Translations under genes and position numbers: made by a program
In this document: in pieces, positions 16,812 through 24,725 of the stretch
Position numbering within the stretch: position 1 is the stretch's first letter
Layout: each line of letters begins with the position of its first letter
DNA from: Thermospira aquatica
GTDB taxonomy: Bacteria > Spirochaetota > Brevinematia > Brevinematales > Thermospiraceae
Reading direction: 5' to 3'
Assembly (NCBI RefSeq): GCF_023525255.1
Contig: NZ_CP073355.1
Coordinates: 310,001-374,000 of the forward strand
Length of the DNA stretch: 64,000 nt
The notes under the pieces: model-generated
Database searches by the model: none
The model's input: the letters and a program-made list of their open reading frames with translations, nothing else
What the model was told of the DNA's origin: nothing

Positions 16812-17143
16812 GAAAAAGTAATATTGCAGAAGTAAAAGAAGAACAAAAAAGGTTTAATGAAGATTTAACACAGCTTAAAATAAGCTTTGAAAAGCATTAT
16901 GAAAAACTCATCGCAATAGAAAAATATCTTTTACAGGCAATAGAACATCAAAATCAAATCCATTTAGCATGCAAGAATACTACAGAACAAAGACTACAAA
17001 AAATAGAAAAAAGTATTGAAGAACATGGACAACGAATGGGAAAACTCGAGCAAAGTATTGCAAAGTTTATTGGAGCAGCAACTTTAGCTGGAGCTCTGAC
17101 TGGAATTATAACAAGCATACTTTCAAAATTAATTTTGAAATAA
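16808..17143 (+). CDS. Phage coiled-coil protein with C-terminal membrane helix
   Basis: 111 residues, coupled to the previous gene by a four-base overlap (ATGA). Residues 5-80 are a charged coiled coil (RFNEDLTQLKISFEKHYEKL and KRLQKIEKSIEEHG-like heptads) and residues 84-108 are a hydrophobic helix (FIGAATLAGALTGIITSIL). Tail-anchored proteins of this type are common in phage lysis modules (hemolysin XhlA-like and DUF-type holins). The call is by topology and position only. Confidence 0.5.
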   Translation: MRKSNIAEVKEEQKRFNEDLTQLKISFEKHYEKLIAIEKYLLQAIEHQNQIHLACKNTTEQRLQKIEKSIEEHGQRMGKLEQSIAKFIGAATLAGALTGIITSILSKLILK

Positions 17144-17152
17144 GGATGGAAT

Positions 17153-17590
17153 ATGAATAAATGTCAATACACGGAAGAAGCAAGAAAGCTCTATGTTTTT
17201 GAAAACAAAACACTGACAGAAATTTCCAAACTACTCGGTATTAGCTTAAATACTCTCTCACGCTGGAAAAATACTTTCGATTGGGAACTCGATAAGCAAA
17301 AATACAACAGAAAAGTAAAAAACGTACTTGAAATACTTGAGACAAAAATTTCAGAACTTCTTGAAGAGCTCGAAAAGACAAGTGTCTTCGACATTAGTGA
17401 GGAAGATTTAAAAAAACTAAAAATTTTAAAAGAGACTTTATCAGCAATTAAAAAGAGTGAAGCAACGCTTGAAAACTATATAAAAGTTATGAACGACTTT
17501 GTAGATTTTATATCCCAGAAATATCCAGAAAGAAAAGAAGAACTCGCAAGAATTATACAGGACTTTTTCGATTATCTGGAGGCAAAGTGA
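17153..17590 (+). CDS. Phage terminase small subunit-like protein (DUF1804 type)
   Basis: 145 residues. Residues 7-45 form a helix-turn-helix (ARKLYVFENKTLTEISKLLGISLNTLSRWKN) that would recognise packaging DNA, and the rest is a long helical oligomerisation region (VLEILETKISELLEELEKT...). It lies directly before and overlaps (GTGA) the large terminase gene, which is the Mu gp27/gp28 arrangement. Confidence 0.75.
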   Translation: MNKCQYTEEARKLYVFENKTLTEISKLLGISLNTLSRWKNTFDWELDKQKYNRKVKNVLEILETKISELLEELEKTSVFDISEEDLKKLKILKETLSAIKKSEATLENYIKVMNDFVDFISQKYPERKEELARIIQDFFDYLEAK

Positions 17591-19092
17591 AACCCACTTA
17601 TAGGAAAAAAATAGAGCAGATACTTTCAAAACTGCAAACTGAAGTTTTGCCTTTTAACATAAACGAAGAAGAAAAGAAAAAACGCATTAATAAAGCAAGG
17701 GATGATTTTTTCAACTTCTTTGAGACATATTTACCACATTATAAAGAAAATGAATTTTCAACTTTCCACTATGAACTTTTTGAAATGATAGACACAAAAA
17801 GCTCCCCACCTCATGTTGTTGCTATAGCAGCTCCACGAGGTTTTGCAAAATCAACAATTACAAGTTTTGCATATGTAATCTGGAGTGTAATATTTAGAAA
17901 GAGAAATTTTATTGTTATCTTTTCTGCTACTGATGATCTTGCAAGTGATATAGTGAACTTTATCAGGCTCGAACTTTTATACAACAAAAGAATTGAACAG
18001 GATTTTGGAAAATTGCTTTCTGGAAGATTAAGAGAAAACGACTTTTTTGCAAACGGCGTAAGAGTCTTTTCAAGAAGTGCTAAACAGATGGCAAGAGGTT
18101 TTAAGTTCAGGCAATTCAGACCAGATTTAATTATCCTCGATGATATAGAAACAGATGAGGGAGCAAAAACACAAAAGACTACAAAAGAACTTCTTGGAAA
18201 GATTTTAAGAGGCATATACCCGGCTATGGCGCCGGAGGGAACGCTTGTGGTAATTGGAACAATTATAAAAAGAAGAAGTGCACTTGGTGAAATACTACTT
18301 AATACAGACCCTTTAAAACCCTGGGCAAACTGGCAAAAAAAGATTTATAGAGCTTTAAGTGTAAACATAAAAGGAAAATACGTCTCGCTATGGGAAGAAA
18401 GATTCCCGGTTAAAAAACTTTTAGCAATAAAAGAGACCATCGGCACAATAGAATTTGAAAGAGAATTTAATAACAAGCCAGAAGAAGAAACAAGCATTTT
18501 TTCAGAAAGCTGGTTTAAGTATTATGAAACATTGCCAAATGATCTGATAGTTGCGTCTTTTGTTGACCCAAGCGTTGAAGCCACTGGAGACTATAAAGCA
18601 ATCATTACAATCGGACTTGAAAAATCGACAATGCGATATTTTGTAATAGAAGTATGGCTTAAAAAAACATCTATAAAATCAATGCTTTCAAAAGTTTTTG
18701 ACACATATTTAAAATATAGACCTTCAGTAGTTGGTTTTGAAGCAAACGGATTCCAGAAAATCCTTGCGATGGAATTTGAAGCTCTTTGTAAAGAAGCAGG
18801 TATAAGACCACCACTAAAACTTGTTACTCACACAACGAATAAAAAAGAAAGAGTAATAAGGCTTTCAACACTCTTTGAAAGAGGGGCTATAATTTTAAAA
18901 CATCCAAAAGAAGCAAAAGACGACACACAAACACTGATCGAACAACTTATATTTTTTCCTGATAGCGACGTAAACGACGATGGTCCAGACTCACTTGAGG
19001 GAGCAATATCCTTACTTGAAAATTATAGCTCAAAAACCACATTCACACCAGTAAAAAGAAGAGCAGTTTTTGATATTTTAAGGGGGTTTTAA
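17587..19092 (+). CDS. Phage terminase large subunit (Mu gp28-like)
   Basis: A 501-residue DNA-packaging motor. Starts at GTG overlapping the small subunit stop. The ATPase domain has a Walker A-like AIAAPRGFAKSTITS near residue 80, an adenine/Q-like region IVIFSATDDLASDIV, and Walker B LIILDDIETDEG near residue 180. The nuclease domain begins with VASFVDPSVEATGDYKAI, an acidic RNase H-like strand, with a further acidic site near VGFEAN and a last one at DVNDDGPDSLEGAI. Mu-type terminases package by headful from the phage end into flanking host DNA. Confidence 0.88.
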   Translation: MKPTYRKKIEQILSKLQTEVLPFNINEEEKKKRINKARDDFFNFFETYLPHYKENEFSTFHYELFEMIDTKSSPPHVVAIAAPRGFAKSTITSFAYVIWSVIFRKRNFIVIFSATDDLASDIVNFIRLELLYNKRIEQDFGKLLSGRLRENDFFANGVRVFSRSAKQMARGFKFRQFRPDLIILDDIETDEGAKTQKTTKELLGKILRGIYPAMAPEGTLVVIGTIIKRRSALGEILLNTDPLKPWANWQKKIYRALSVNIKGKYVSLWEERFPVKKLLAIKETIGTIEFEREFNNKPEEETSIFSESWFKYYETLPNDLIVASFVDPSVEATGDYKAIITIGLEKSTMRYFVIEVWLKKTSIKSMLSKVFDTYLKYRPSVVGFEANGFQKILAMEFEALCKEAGIRPPLKLVTHTTNKKERVIRLSTLFERGAIILKHPKEAKDDTQTLIEQLIFFPDSDVNDDGPDSLEGAISLLENYSSKTTFTPVKRRAVFDILRGF

Positions 19093-19419
19093 TTTGGATA
19101 TGGTTTATTTTATTGTATTAAAAAGAAATACACAAAATTTTTATAAAAAAGTAAGCTTTCTAATGCCTTTGCTAATAGAAAAATACTCACAAAAATTTTT
19201 TGAACGCTTTATAAACAGCATTAAACGGTGTTTTTTATATCTCTTTACATCATATATAAATAAGAAAAATAAACATAATTATATACATATCAATAAGTTA
19301 AAAGGCAAAAAAACGAATTTTTTACAAGCATTTATAAAACGTTCAAAAGTCGTTCAATGTATTGATATACAATAAATTAGATGAAAAATTTTCACAAAAA
19401 GGCAAAAAAAGGAGGAAAA
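19093..19419 (+). other. AT-rich spacer between terminase and portal, with an inverted repeat
   Basis: A 327-base gap in an otherwise close-packed operon. An open frame of 93 codons (19094-19375, TTG start) is rich in Lys, Asn, Ile and Phe and looks non-coding. TTGAACGCTTTATAAA at 19200-19215 is repeated in inverted orientation at 19331-19346 with one mismatch, framing 147 bp. This may be a small inserted element or an RNA structure. Confidence 0.4.
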
Positions 19420-21990
19420 ATGCTGCGGAGAATCGAAAATGAGATTTATACAAGGCAAAAAGCATGGCAAAACATAAAATTTTTTAACGGTATTTTGCCA
19501 GACCCTGAACCAATTTTAAAAGCAAAAGGAAAAGATTTTTCTATCTATAAAGATATACTTTTTGACAGTCATGTTGACGCATGTATTACTTCAAGAATGA
19601 GTGGGGTTCTTGCAAGAGAGTATGATATAGTTACAAGGTCAAGTAGAAGAGTAGACAAAAAACTTGTTTCTTTCATAAGAGACAACTTCTACTCTCTTGA
19701 TCTTGAAACTATTATGAAAAGCATTTTGAATGCCATTTACTTTGGTTTTTCTGTCTTAGAAAAAATATATTCAACCGATGGGAATTTTATCTACATTGAA
19801 AACTTGATTGAAAAACCCCAAGAATGGTTCGCATTTGATGAAGATAATAAGCTTATCTTCAAAAGTGCATTTAAAACTGAAAAAGTAGATGAAAATAAAG
19901 TTGAGCTTATACAACACAATGCAACATACATAAACCCATACGGCGATAGAAAACTCTCTAAAGTCTTCTGGCCAGTCTCTTTTAAAAGAGGTGGCATTAG
20001 ATTCTGGGTTGATTTTGCTGAAAAGTTCGGCAGTGTATTTCTTTACGGAAAAACAACAAGCGGGGAGAAAAGAGATGAGATGGCAAAAGCACTTGAAGAT
20101 ATGATTCAGAATGCTGTGGGAGTTTTTGAAAGCACAGATGAGATATATGAGCTAAACGTTGAGAAGGGTGGTTCAAGCGCTCTTTATAGTGATTTACTAA
20201 ACTTTTGCAATAGCGAAATATCAAAAAGCATTTTAGGCCAAACTCTAACAACAGAAGAAGGGAGAAGAACTGGAAGTTATGCACAGGCGAAGGTGCATTT
20301 TGAAGTCAGACAGGATATAATCGAAAGTGATTGCAAATTTGTAAAAAAATACATTGATAGAATTATTAGAAAGCTTGTGGATTTAAACTTCAAAGATGTT
20401 GAAAATTATCCAGAAATTATCTTCTATGTAAAAGAAAAACTTGATATAGACACTATAGTAAAACTAAAACAAATGGGCGTCAAATTTACAAAAGATTTCT
20501 TTGTAGAGAATTTTAATCTAAAATCAGAACAGTTTAGTGTTGACGAAGGTTCAACTGAAACTGAAACTGAAAACTTTAGCGATTTTTTTGAAGAAAGCGA
20601 ATATGAAGAGGTGATAAAAGAGGAACGGCGTATTGATGATTTTGTAAATAAAACTTTCAACGATTTTAAAAGTTCTTTTGAGTCATTTTTAAACGATGTT
20701 AATAATGCCATAAATGATAGTGAAAACTATGATGAAGCAATTTCAAAGCTTTTAAAAACATTGGGAAAAGAAAGAGATTATAATCTGGTTGGCAAGCTTT
20801 TACTTACAATTGATCTTTTAACAAGAAATGAACTCGCAAAAAGCTACAACTTTTCAGAAAAATATGTAAATGACCAGATAAACTTTCTGAAAATGAAAGT
20901 CCCGCTTTCAAAAGATGATTACAATAAACTTCCCGATAAATACAAAAATTACGGATTTACTGTAGCAAGGTATCAGGAAGAAGACAAAGTTGCAGAAGTA
21001 TTAGATAAGCTGATAAAAGCAAAAGAACATGGGCTTTCTTACAAAGATTTCAAGAAAAGCATCGGAAAAGTAAAAATAGATGATTCTGTGTATTTTCAGA
21101 ACGTGCGAAATGCTCAGATGTCAGCAAAATATCAAATGCTAAAAGAAAACACAGACATATATCCATACTGGCAATATGTAGCAATAATGGATGGAAGAAC
21201 AAGACCATCTCACGTACAGCTAAATGGAAAAGTTTACAGGGCTGATGATCAAATATGGAACACGATTTATCCCCCAAATGGTTTTGGGTGTCGATGTACC
21301 GTTCGTCCACTTAGTGAAGAAATGATAAAAGAAAAAGGGCTAAAAGTAGAAGATCATCCACCAGATTTTACACCAGATGAAGGATTTAATAATGTGGGGG
21401 AAGACTTGAAATGGATAGAAACAAAACAAAACGAAGCTGTGCAAGAAGAAAAAGACAAAGGAATTATTGGAAAAAGGATAGAATTAAAAAACCTCATAAA
21501 AAAAGAAGGATATAACAACCCAGAACTTTTAATCACTCCTCCAGAAATAGACGAGGCTAAATATAGAGACAAAAATTATCTTCATCAGCTGATAAACTCT
21601 TTCTGTAATCAATACGGCTTTTCTAATACCATCGTCGATATTACAGATTATCAGGGTAAGGTGATAAAATTAAACTACAGAGAATTAGTGCAACACATAG
21701 TAGAGGATTCAACAGATGCAAAAGATTTTGTTAGGAGAACAAAAAGATTAAGATATATTCGTTTTATTCCAGAAATACTGAAAAACCCTGATAGCGTTGT
21801 TGCAAAGATCTACGTTAAAAAACATGGGGATTTCAGAACCAAAGTAAGTAAGCAATATGTAAAAAAAATACAGGATAATGGAAAAGAGATTTTTATTCTG
21901 TTTGCTACTAACTATGACAGAGAAAGCCCAAATTATAGAGGAGCAACACTTTATTTTCCCTTAACTGTAGAGGGATGGATCATAAAATGA
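19420..21990 (+). CDS. Portal (DUF935) fused to Mu-F head morphogenesis and a nuclease-like C-terminal domain
   Basis: The start is the ATG at 19420 after AAAGGAGG; an upstream in-frame ATG at 19381 has no such site. The 856-residue product holds three parts. Residues 1-420 match DUF935 portal proteins (Mu gp29): ILFDSHVDACITSRMSGVLAREY, GFSVLEKIY, RGGIRFWVDFAEKFGS and ILGQTLTTEEG. Residues 540-680 match Mu F: RNAQMSAKYQMLKENTDIYPYWQYVAIMDGRTRPSHVQLNGKVYRADD and an FGCRCTVRPLS end. The last ~150 residues (IVDITDYQGKVIKLNYRE..., ILKNPDSVVAKIYVKKHG) resemble the Barnase/EndoU/RelE-like nuclease domains appended to phage Mu-F proteins. In Mu, portal and F are separate genes. Confidence 0.8.
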   Translation: MLRRIENEIYTRQKAWQNIKFFNGILPDPEPILKAKGKDFSIYKDILFDSHVDACITSRMSGVLAREYDIVTRSSRRVDKKLVSFIRDNFYSLDLETIMKSILNAIYFGFSVLEKIYSTDGNFIYIENLIEKPQEWFAFDEDNKLIFKSAFKTEKVDENKVELIQHNATYINPYGDRKLSKVFWPVSFKRGGIRFWVDFAEKFGSVFLYGKTTSGEKRDEMAKALEDMIQNAVGVFESTDEIYELNVEKGGSSALYSDLLNFCNSEISKSILGQTLTTEEGRRTGSYAQAKVHFEVRQDIIESDCKFVKKYIDRIIRKLVDLNFKDVENYPEIIFYVKEKLDIDTIVKLKQMGVKFTKDFFVENFNLKSEQFSVDEGSTETETENFSDFFEESEYEEVIKEERRIDDFVNKTFNDFKSSFESFLNDVNNAINDSENYDEAISKLLKTLGKERDYNLVGKLLLTIDLLTRNELAKSYNFSEKYVNDQINFLKMKVPLSKDDYNKLPDKYKNYGFTVARYQEEDKVAEVLDKLIKAKEHGLSYKDFKKSIGKVKIDDSVYFQNVRNAQMSAKYQMLKENTDIYPYWQYVAIMDGRTRPSHVQLNGKVYRADDQIWNTIYPPNGFGCRCTVRPLSEEMIKEKGLKVEDHPPDFTPDEGFNNVGEDLKWIETKQNEAVQEEKDKGIIGKRIELKNLIKKEGYNNPELLITPPEIDEAKYRDKNYLHQLINSFCNQYGFSNTIVDITDYQGKVIKLNYRELVQHIVEDSTDAKDFVRRTKRLRYIRFIPEILKNPDSVVAKIYVKKHGDFRTKVSKQYVKKIQDNGKEIFILFATNYDRESPNYRGATLYFPLTVEGWIIK

Positions 21991-22000
21991 TTGTGATAAT

Positions 22001-22040
22001 AAAAAAGGCTACCCTTTCCACATGTGTCAAAAGGGTAGCC
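22001..22040 (-). terminator. Intrinsic terminator of the minus-strand small RNA
   Basis: An 11-bp perfect stem (22040-22030 with 22017-22007, GGCTACCCTTT/AAAGGGTAGCC) followed by six T on the minus strand (22006-22001). There is no T-run in the plus direction, so it acts leftward. Confidence 0.88.
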
Positions 22041-22127
22041 CCTCAACGGGCACCGATACGGTAGGAGGCTTGGGCTACCGCCGCTCCACTACAGGATTAA
22101 TCCCCCAAGCGGGACTCCTGTAGCTTC
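22001..22127 (-). ncRNA. Structured small RNA with loop-loop complementarity
   Basis: A transcript of about 127 nt, predicted from a promoter at 22162-22134 and a terminator at 22040-22001, filling the gap between the portal-fusion gene and the protease gene but on the opposite strand. Hairpin 1 has an 8-bp stem (22123-22116 with 22096-22089) and a 19-nt loop. Hairpin 2 has a 6-bp stem (22080-22075 with 22064-22059) and a 10-nt loop. GCTTGGG in loop 1 (22110-22104) is the exact complement of CCCAAGC in loop 2 (22074-22068), so a kissing interaction or pseudoknot is possible. A competing 4-bp helix lies within loop 1. No reading frame with a start and ribosome binding site is seen. The RNA family was not recognised. 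Confidence 0.78.
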
Positions 22128-22133
22128 ATATAT

Positions 22134-22162
22134 ATTATCGCACAAAACGGGAAAAAAGTCAA
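22134..22162 (-). promoter_or_regulatory. Sigma70-type promoter of the small RNA
   Basis: TTGACT (22162-22157) and GATAAT (22139-22134) with a 17-bp spacer on the minus strand. It is one of the best promoter matches in the window, and predicts a start near 22127. Confidence 0.82.
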
Positions 22163-22201
22163 GTATTTTGTGAAAAAAAATCTCAATAAAAGGAGGTAAA
22201 G

Positions 22202-23284
22202 ATGAAAGTCACAAACGCTAGCTGGATACCTGTCTTTAAGGCGGGCAGGCATGTAGACGCTTCAGGCAACACTCGCACCTTTACTGAGGCTGATCTGGAT
22301 ACCATCATCCAGAAGTACAAAGAGAGTGGCCATGAAGCTCCTATCGTCATCGGTCATCCGACGACCAATGCCCCTGCCTATGGATGGGTATCTGACCTCA
22401 AGAGAGTAGGTAAAACTCTCTTTGCTCAGGTCAAAGACGTGGCTAAAGAGTTTTCTGAATGGGTGGAGAAGGGTCTGTACAAAAAAAGATCCATCAGTCT
22501 CTACCCGGATCTTACTCTAAGACACGTTGGGTTTCTGGGTGCTATACCCCCCGCCATCAAGGGGCTTCCTGATGTTTCTTTCTCGGAGACGGGGAACATC
22601 TCTTTTGAGTTTCAGGATCAGGATCTAGAGACCAGGTTTGGTACACTATCACAGATTCTACGCAGACTCAGAGAATGGTTCATCGCTCAATTTGGAACAG
22701 AAACAGCCGATGAGCTCCTCCCAAACTATGCCGTAGAAGAAATAGGAAAACCCATGACGGTGGAGGAAGAGACGGAGGAGAGAGAATTTTCAGAAAGGAG
22801 GAAAAATATGGAAGAACTGCAAAAAATGAGGCAAGAACTCCTGGAAAAGGAGAGAAAACTCAAGGAGTATGAGGCTCGAGAAGCCCAGAGGCAGAAGGAG
22901 AAAAAACAGCAAAAAATCGTTGATTTTGCAGAAAAACTTATCAAGGATGGAAAACTTCTCCCAAAATTTAAAGAAGACTTTATTACCTTTGCAACAGCAC
23001 TCGATAATTCAGAAAAACTTGAGTTCAGCGAAGGCAAAACAGCAACACAGCTTGAAAAGTTTTTTGAATTTGCTCAAAATCTCCCTGAACAGATAAGTTT
23101 CAAAGAAGCTTATTTAAAGAAAAAAGAAATAAGCTTTTCTGAAGACAGAGATCTTCTTGACGAGCAAATAAGAAATTATGCAAAAGAAAAAAACATAACT
23201 TACAAAGAAGCTTTACAAAAAATCTTAAAGGAGGTGTTCTTTTTCATTTATTCTGTCGTAAATTTTGCATTTAGTTTGTCATAA
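22202..23284 (+). CDS. Mu I-like prohead protease/scaffold
   Basis: A 360-residue protein with AAAGGAGG before its ATG. The N-terminal protease half matches Mu protein I: WIPVFKAGRHVDASGNTRTF, IIQKYKESGHEAPIVIGHPT, AYGWVSDLKRVGKTLFAQV, KRSISLYPDLTLRHVGFLGA and KGLPDVSF; the His of VIGHP and the Ser of RSISLYP are the likely catalytic residues. The C-terminal half from residue 203 is a coiled-coil scaffold with its own internal start. The final ~15 residues (FFFIYSVVNFAFSLS) look unlike the family and follow an embedded AAAGGAGGTG, suggesting that phage sequence ends near 23240 and the capsid gene that should begin there has been replaced. Confidence 0.85.
   Translation: MKVTNASWIPVFKAGRHVDASGNTRTFTEADLDTIIQKYKESGHEAPIVIGHPTTNAPAYGWVSDLKRVGKTLFAQVKDVAKEFSEWVEKGLYKKRSISLYPDLTLRHVGFLGAIPPAIKGLPDVSFSETGNISFEFQDQDLETRFGTLSQILRRLREWFIAQFGTETADELLPNYAVEEIGKPMTVEEETEEREFSERRKNMEELQKMRQELLEKERKLKEYEAREAQRQKEKKQQKIVDFAEKLIKDGKLLPKFKEDFITFATALDNSEKLEFSEGKTATQLEKFFEFAQNLPEQISFKEAYLKKKEISFSEDRDLLDEQIRNYAKEKNITYKEALQKILKEVFFFIYSVVNFAFSLS
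22808..23284 (+). CDS. Internal in-frame scaffold protein (Mu Z-like)
   Basis: Inside the protease gene and in the same frame, AAAGGAGG (22795-22802) precedes ATG at 22808, giving a 158-residue protein MEELQKMRQELLEKERKLKE followed by a long charged coiled coil. In Mu the scaffold Z is made from an internal start of gene I in just this way; the fit of site, frame and helical content supports the same here. Confidence 0.7.
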   Translation: MEELQKMRQELLEKERKLKEYEAREAQRQKEKKQQKIVDFAEKLIKDGKLLPKFKEDFITFATALDNSEKLEFSEGKTATQLEKFFEFAQNLPEQISFKEAYLKKKEISFSEDRDLLDEQIRNYAKEKNITYKEALQKILKEVFFFIYSVVNFAFSLS

Positions 23285-23401
23285 ATTTAAAAAAAATCAA
23301 GCGGTAGAGAATTTACTACCGCTTTAAAGAGGGTTTAAATGTTTTTTAATATACTTCTTTATGCTCGTTTGGTAAACGGGTTAAATACGTGTCTATTGGA
23401 C
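23285..23401 (-). terminator. Leftward terminator in a short segment of unknown origin
   Basis: AAGCGGTAG/CTACCGCTT form a 9-bp stem (about 23299-23325), followed on the minus strand by eight T (ending near 23289). The rest of the 117-base segment up to the IS end has no gene and does not resemble the start of a capsid gene. Confidence 0.6.
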
Positions 23402-24671
23402 CATTGTGTCAAGAAAATTGTGTCTAGTCATAGGATAACCTCGCTGTGAATATTTTCTTTGGTGTATGAGTGTTGCTCACGATAGAGTTGAAAGTAATAC
23501 TCCCAATTTTTTAACTTTCTTTTTAAGAACTTCTCATTTTGGTATCTTAATAACAGGTAAAGATATTTCTCAGCTGAAGCCTCGCTTTGACACATTTCCA
23601 TTGTTTTTAATCTCCTTTTAAGTTCTTTAAAGAGTCTTTCCAGGGCATTGTTTGTATACACCATGCTTCGTATTCCTTCAGGTAATTCCATGTAAGTGAA
23701 TATATTCTCTCTTATTGTCAAGAGGTTATTCATTAAGTTGGGATAGATATTTTTCCATTTTTGTGTAAATTTCATAAACAATTGTTCTGCCTCCTGTTTG
23801 TCTTTGGCATGAAATACCTCTTTTATTTCAGTGGCAATGATATTTCTGTGTTGAACTCTCACTTTAGCCAGTATGTTTCTCATGACATGGACTACACAGG
23901 GCTGATACTTCGTGGGGATATATCTCTGTTATGACGTTTTTTCATACCACTTAAGCCATCAGAGACAATAAAATGAATCTGTTTGACACCTCTTTCTCTT
24001 ATATCTAGCAAAATTTCCCGCCAGTTATAAGCACTTTCCATGCCTCCTGGCAGGTAGTATCCTAAAATCTCCCGTCTTCCCTCAGGTGTAATGCCTATAG
24101 CTACATATATTGATTCATTTTCTACCCTATCTCTCTGATAGGAAACACCATAGCATCCAGAAATACCACGGCATATTCTTCCATGAGAGGGCGACTACGC
24201 CACTTCTGAATCTCTTCTATGCCTACCTGGCTTATCCTTGAGATGTTAGCATAAGAAATCTTTATTTCATAAAGCTCTTTTAAAACTTCTGCTATCTTCC
24301 TTGTTGACATTCCTGATATCAACATAGCCCTGATTAATGCATCTAAGTCTTCTGTGATGCGTTTGCGATAGGGAAGAAGGGCACTTTTAAATCCATTATC
24401 CCTTGTTCTTGGAACACGTATGGCTGTAAGCTCGCCAAAAGCTGTCTTTAAATCCCTTTCGTAAAAGCCATTGCCTTTTGTGGGTGGATTGTTTTCCAGG
24501 TAAATCTCTCTTTCCTCTTTTAACATACTCTCTAATACTTCCTTGACAATTGGTTTGAATAGCTCTAAAATATTCTTCGTCTCAATCATATCTGGCCTCC
24601 TGTGATAGTTTTATTTATATTATCACAGGAGGTTATCTTTTTCCTACCAGACACAATTAAGTATACACTGC
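23402..24671 (-). mobile_element. IS256-family insertion sequence, right copy (inverted)
   Basis: Same element as 8846-10112 in the opposite orientation, with identical ends and only small indels and a few substitutions between the copies. Its outer end abuts the terminator of the host ABC transporter operon, so the prophage right end has been removed up to this point. Confidence 0.88.
23428..24589 (-). pseudogene. IS256-family transposase, frameshifted (right copy)
   Basis: The N-terminal 155 codons (24589-24122) and the last 151 codons (23883-23428, from MRNILAKVRVQHRN to the end) are intact, but the middle is broken by small indels near 24137, 23945 and 23915. These differ from the indels in the left copy; merging the two copies restores one full frame running through VVFLDAMVFP, HFIVSDGLSGM and KYQPCVVHVMRN. 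The positions lie at short A-runs and simple repeats, which is suspicious for sequencing or assembly error. Confidence 0.85.
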
Positions 24672-24690
24672 CTGTTTTCGACATAAAAAT

Positions 24691-24717
24691 ACAAAAAAAG
24701 GCACCCTTTCGGGTGCC
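24691..24717 (-). terminator. Terminator of the ABC permease operon
   Basis: GGCACCC/GGGTGCC stem (24700-24717) followed on the minus strand by seven T, just beyond the stop of the second permease gene and about 25 bp from the IS end. Confidence 0.85.
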
Positions 24718-24725
24718 CTGATAAT

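Larger units (their letters stand above)
2600..24671. mobile_element. Defective, rearranged Mu-like transposable prophage
   Basis: The set of genes is diagnostic: S24 repressor, DDE transposase A, ATPase B, Gam, GemA, Mor, DUF1804 and large terminase, DUF935 portal with Mu-F domain, I protease, capsid fragment, DUF1320, virion morphogenesis protein, sheath, tube, tail chaperone and tape measure. Two inverted IS256-type copies lie inside it. Baseplate, tail fibre, tail lysin and the right attachment end are missing, and capsid and tape-measure genes are truncated, so the phage cannot form particles. The left limit is approximate; the right limit is taken at the outer IS end. Confidence 0.88.

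Noticed and set aside
19094-19375. 93-codon open frame between terminase and portal
   Set aside because: Composition is that of AT-rich noncoding DNA (Lys, Asn, Ile, Phe), it starts with TTG and has no recognisable motif; kept only as spacer.
22001-22040. Plus-strand terminator after the portal-fusion gene
   Set aside because: The stem lacks a T-run in the plus direction and has one in the minus direction, so it terminates the minus-strand RNA instead.
22059-22123. Twister or hammerhead ribozyme in the small-RNA region
   Set aside because: A few conserved-looking bases (CCCAAGC) recall twister, but stem order and the remaining conserved positions do not fit.
23372-23400. Possible tRNA fragment (GGTTAAATACG) next to the right IS as an attachment site
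   Set aside because: No T-arm consensus, acceptor stem or anticodon arm can be formed.
8846-24671. Composite transposon with the two IS256 copies as ends carrying cargo genes
   Set aside because: The inner 13 kb are phage structural genes whose outer partners lie directly outside the IS copies, so an inversion explains the arrangement better than mobilisation of a cargo.
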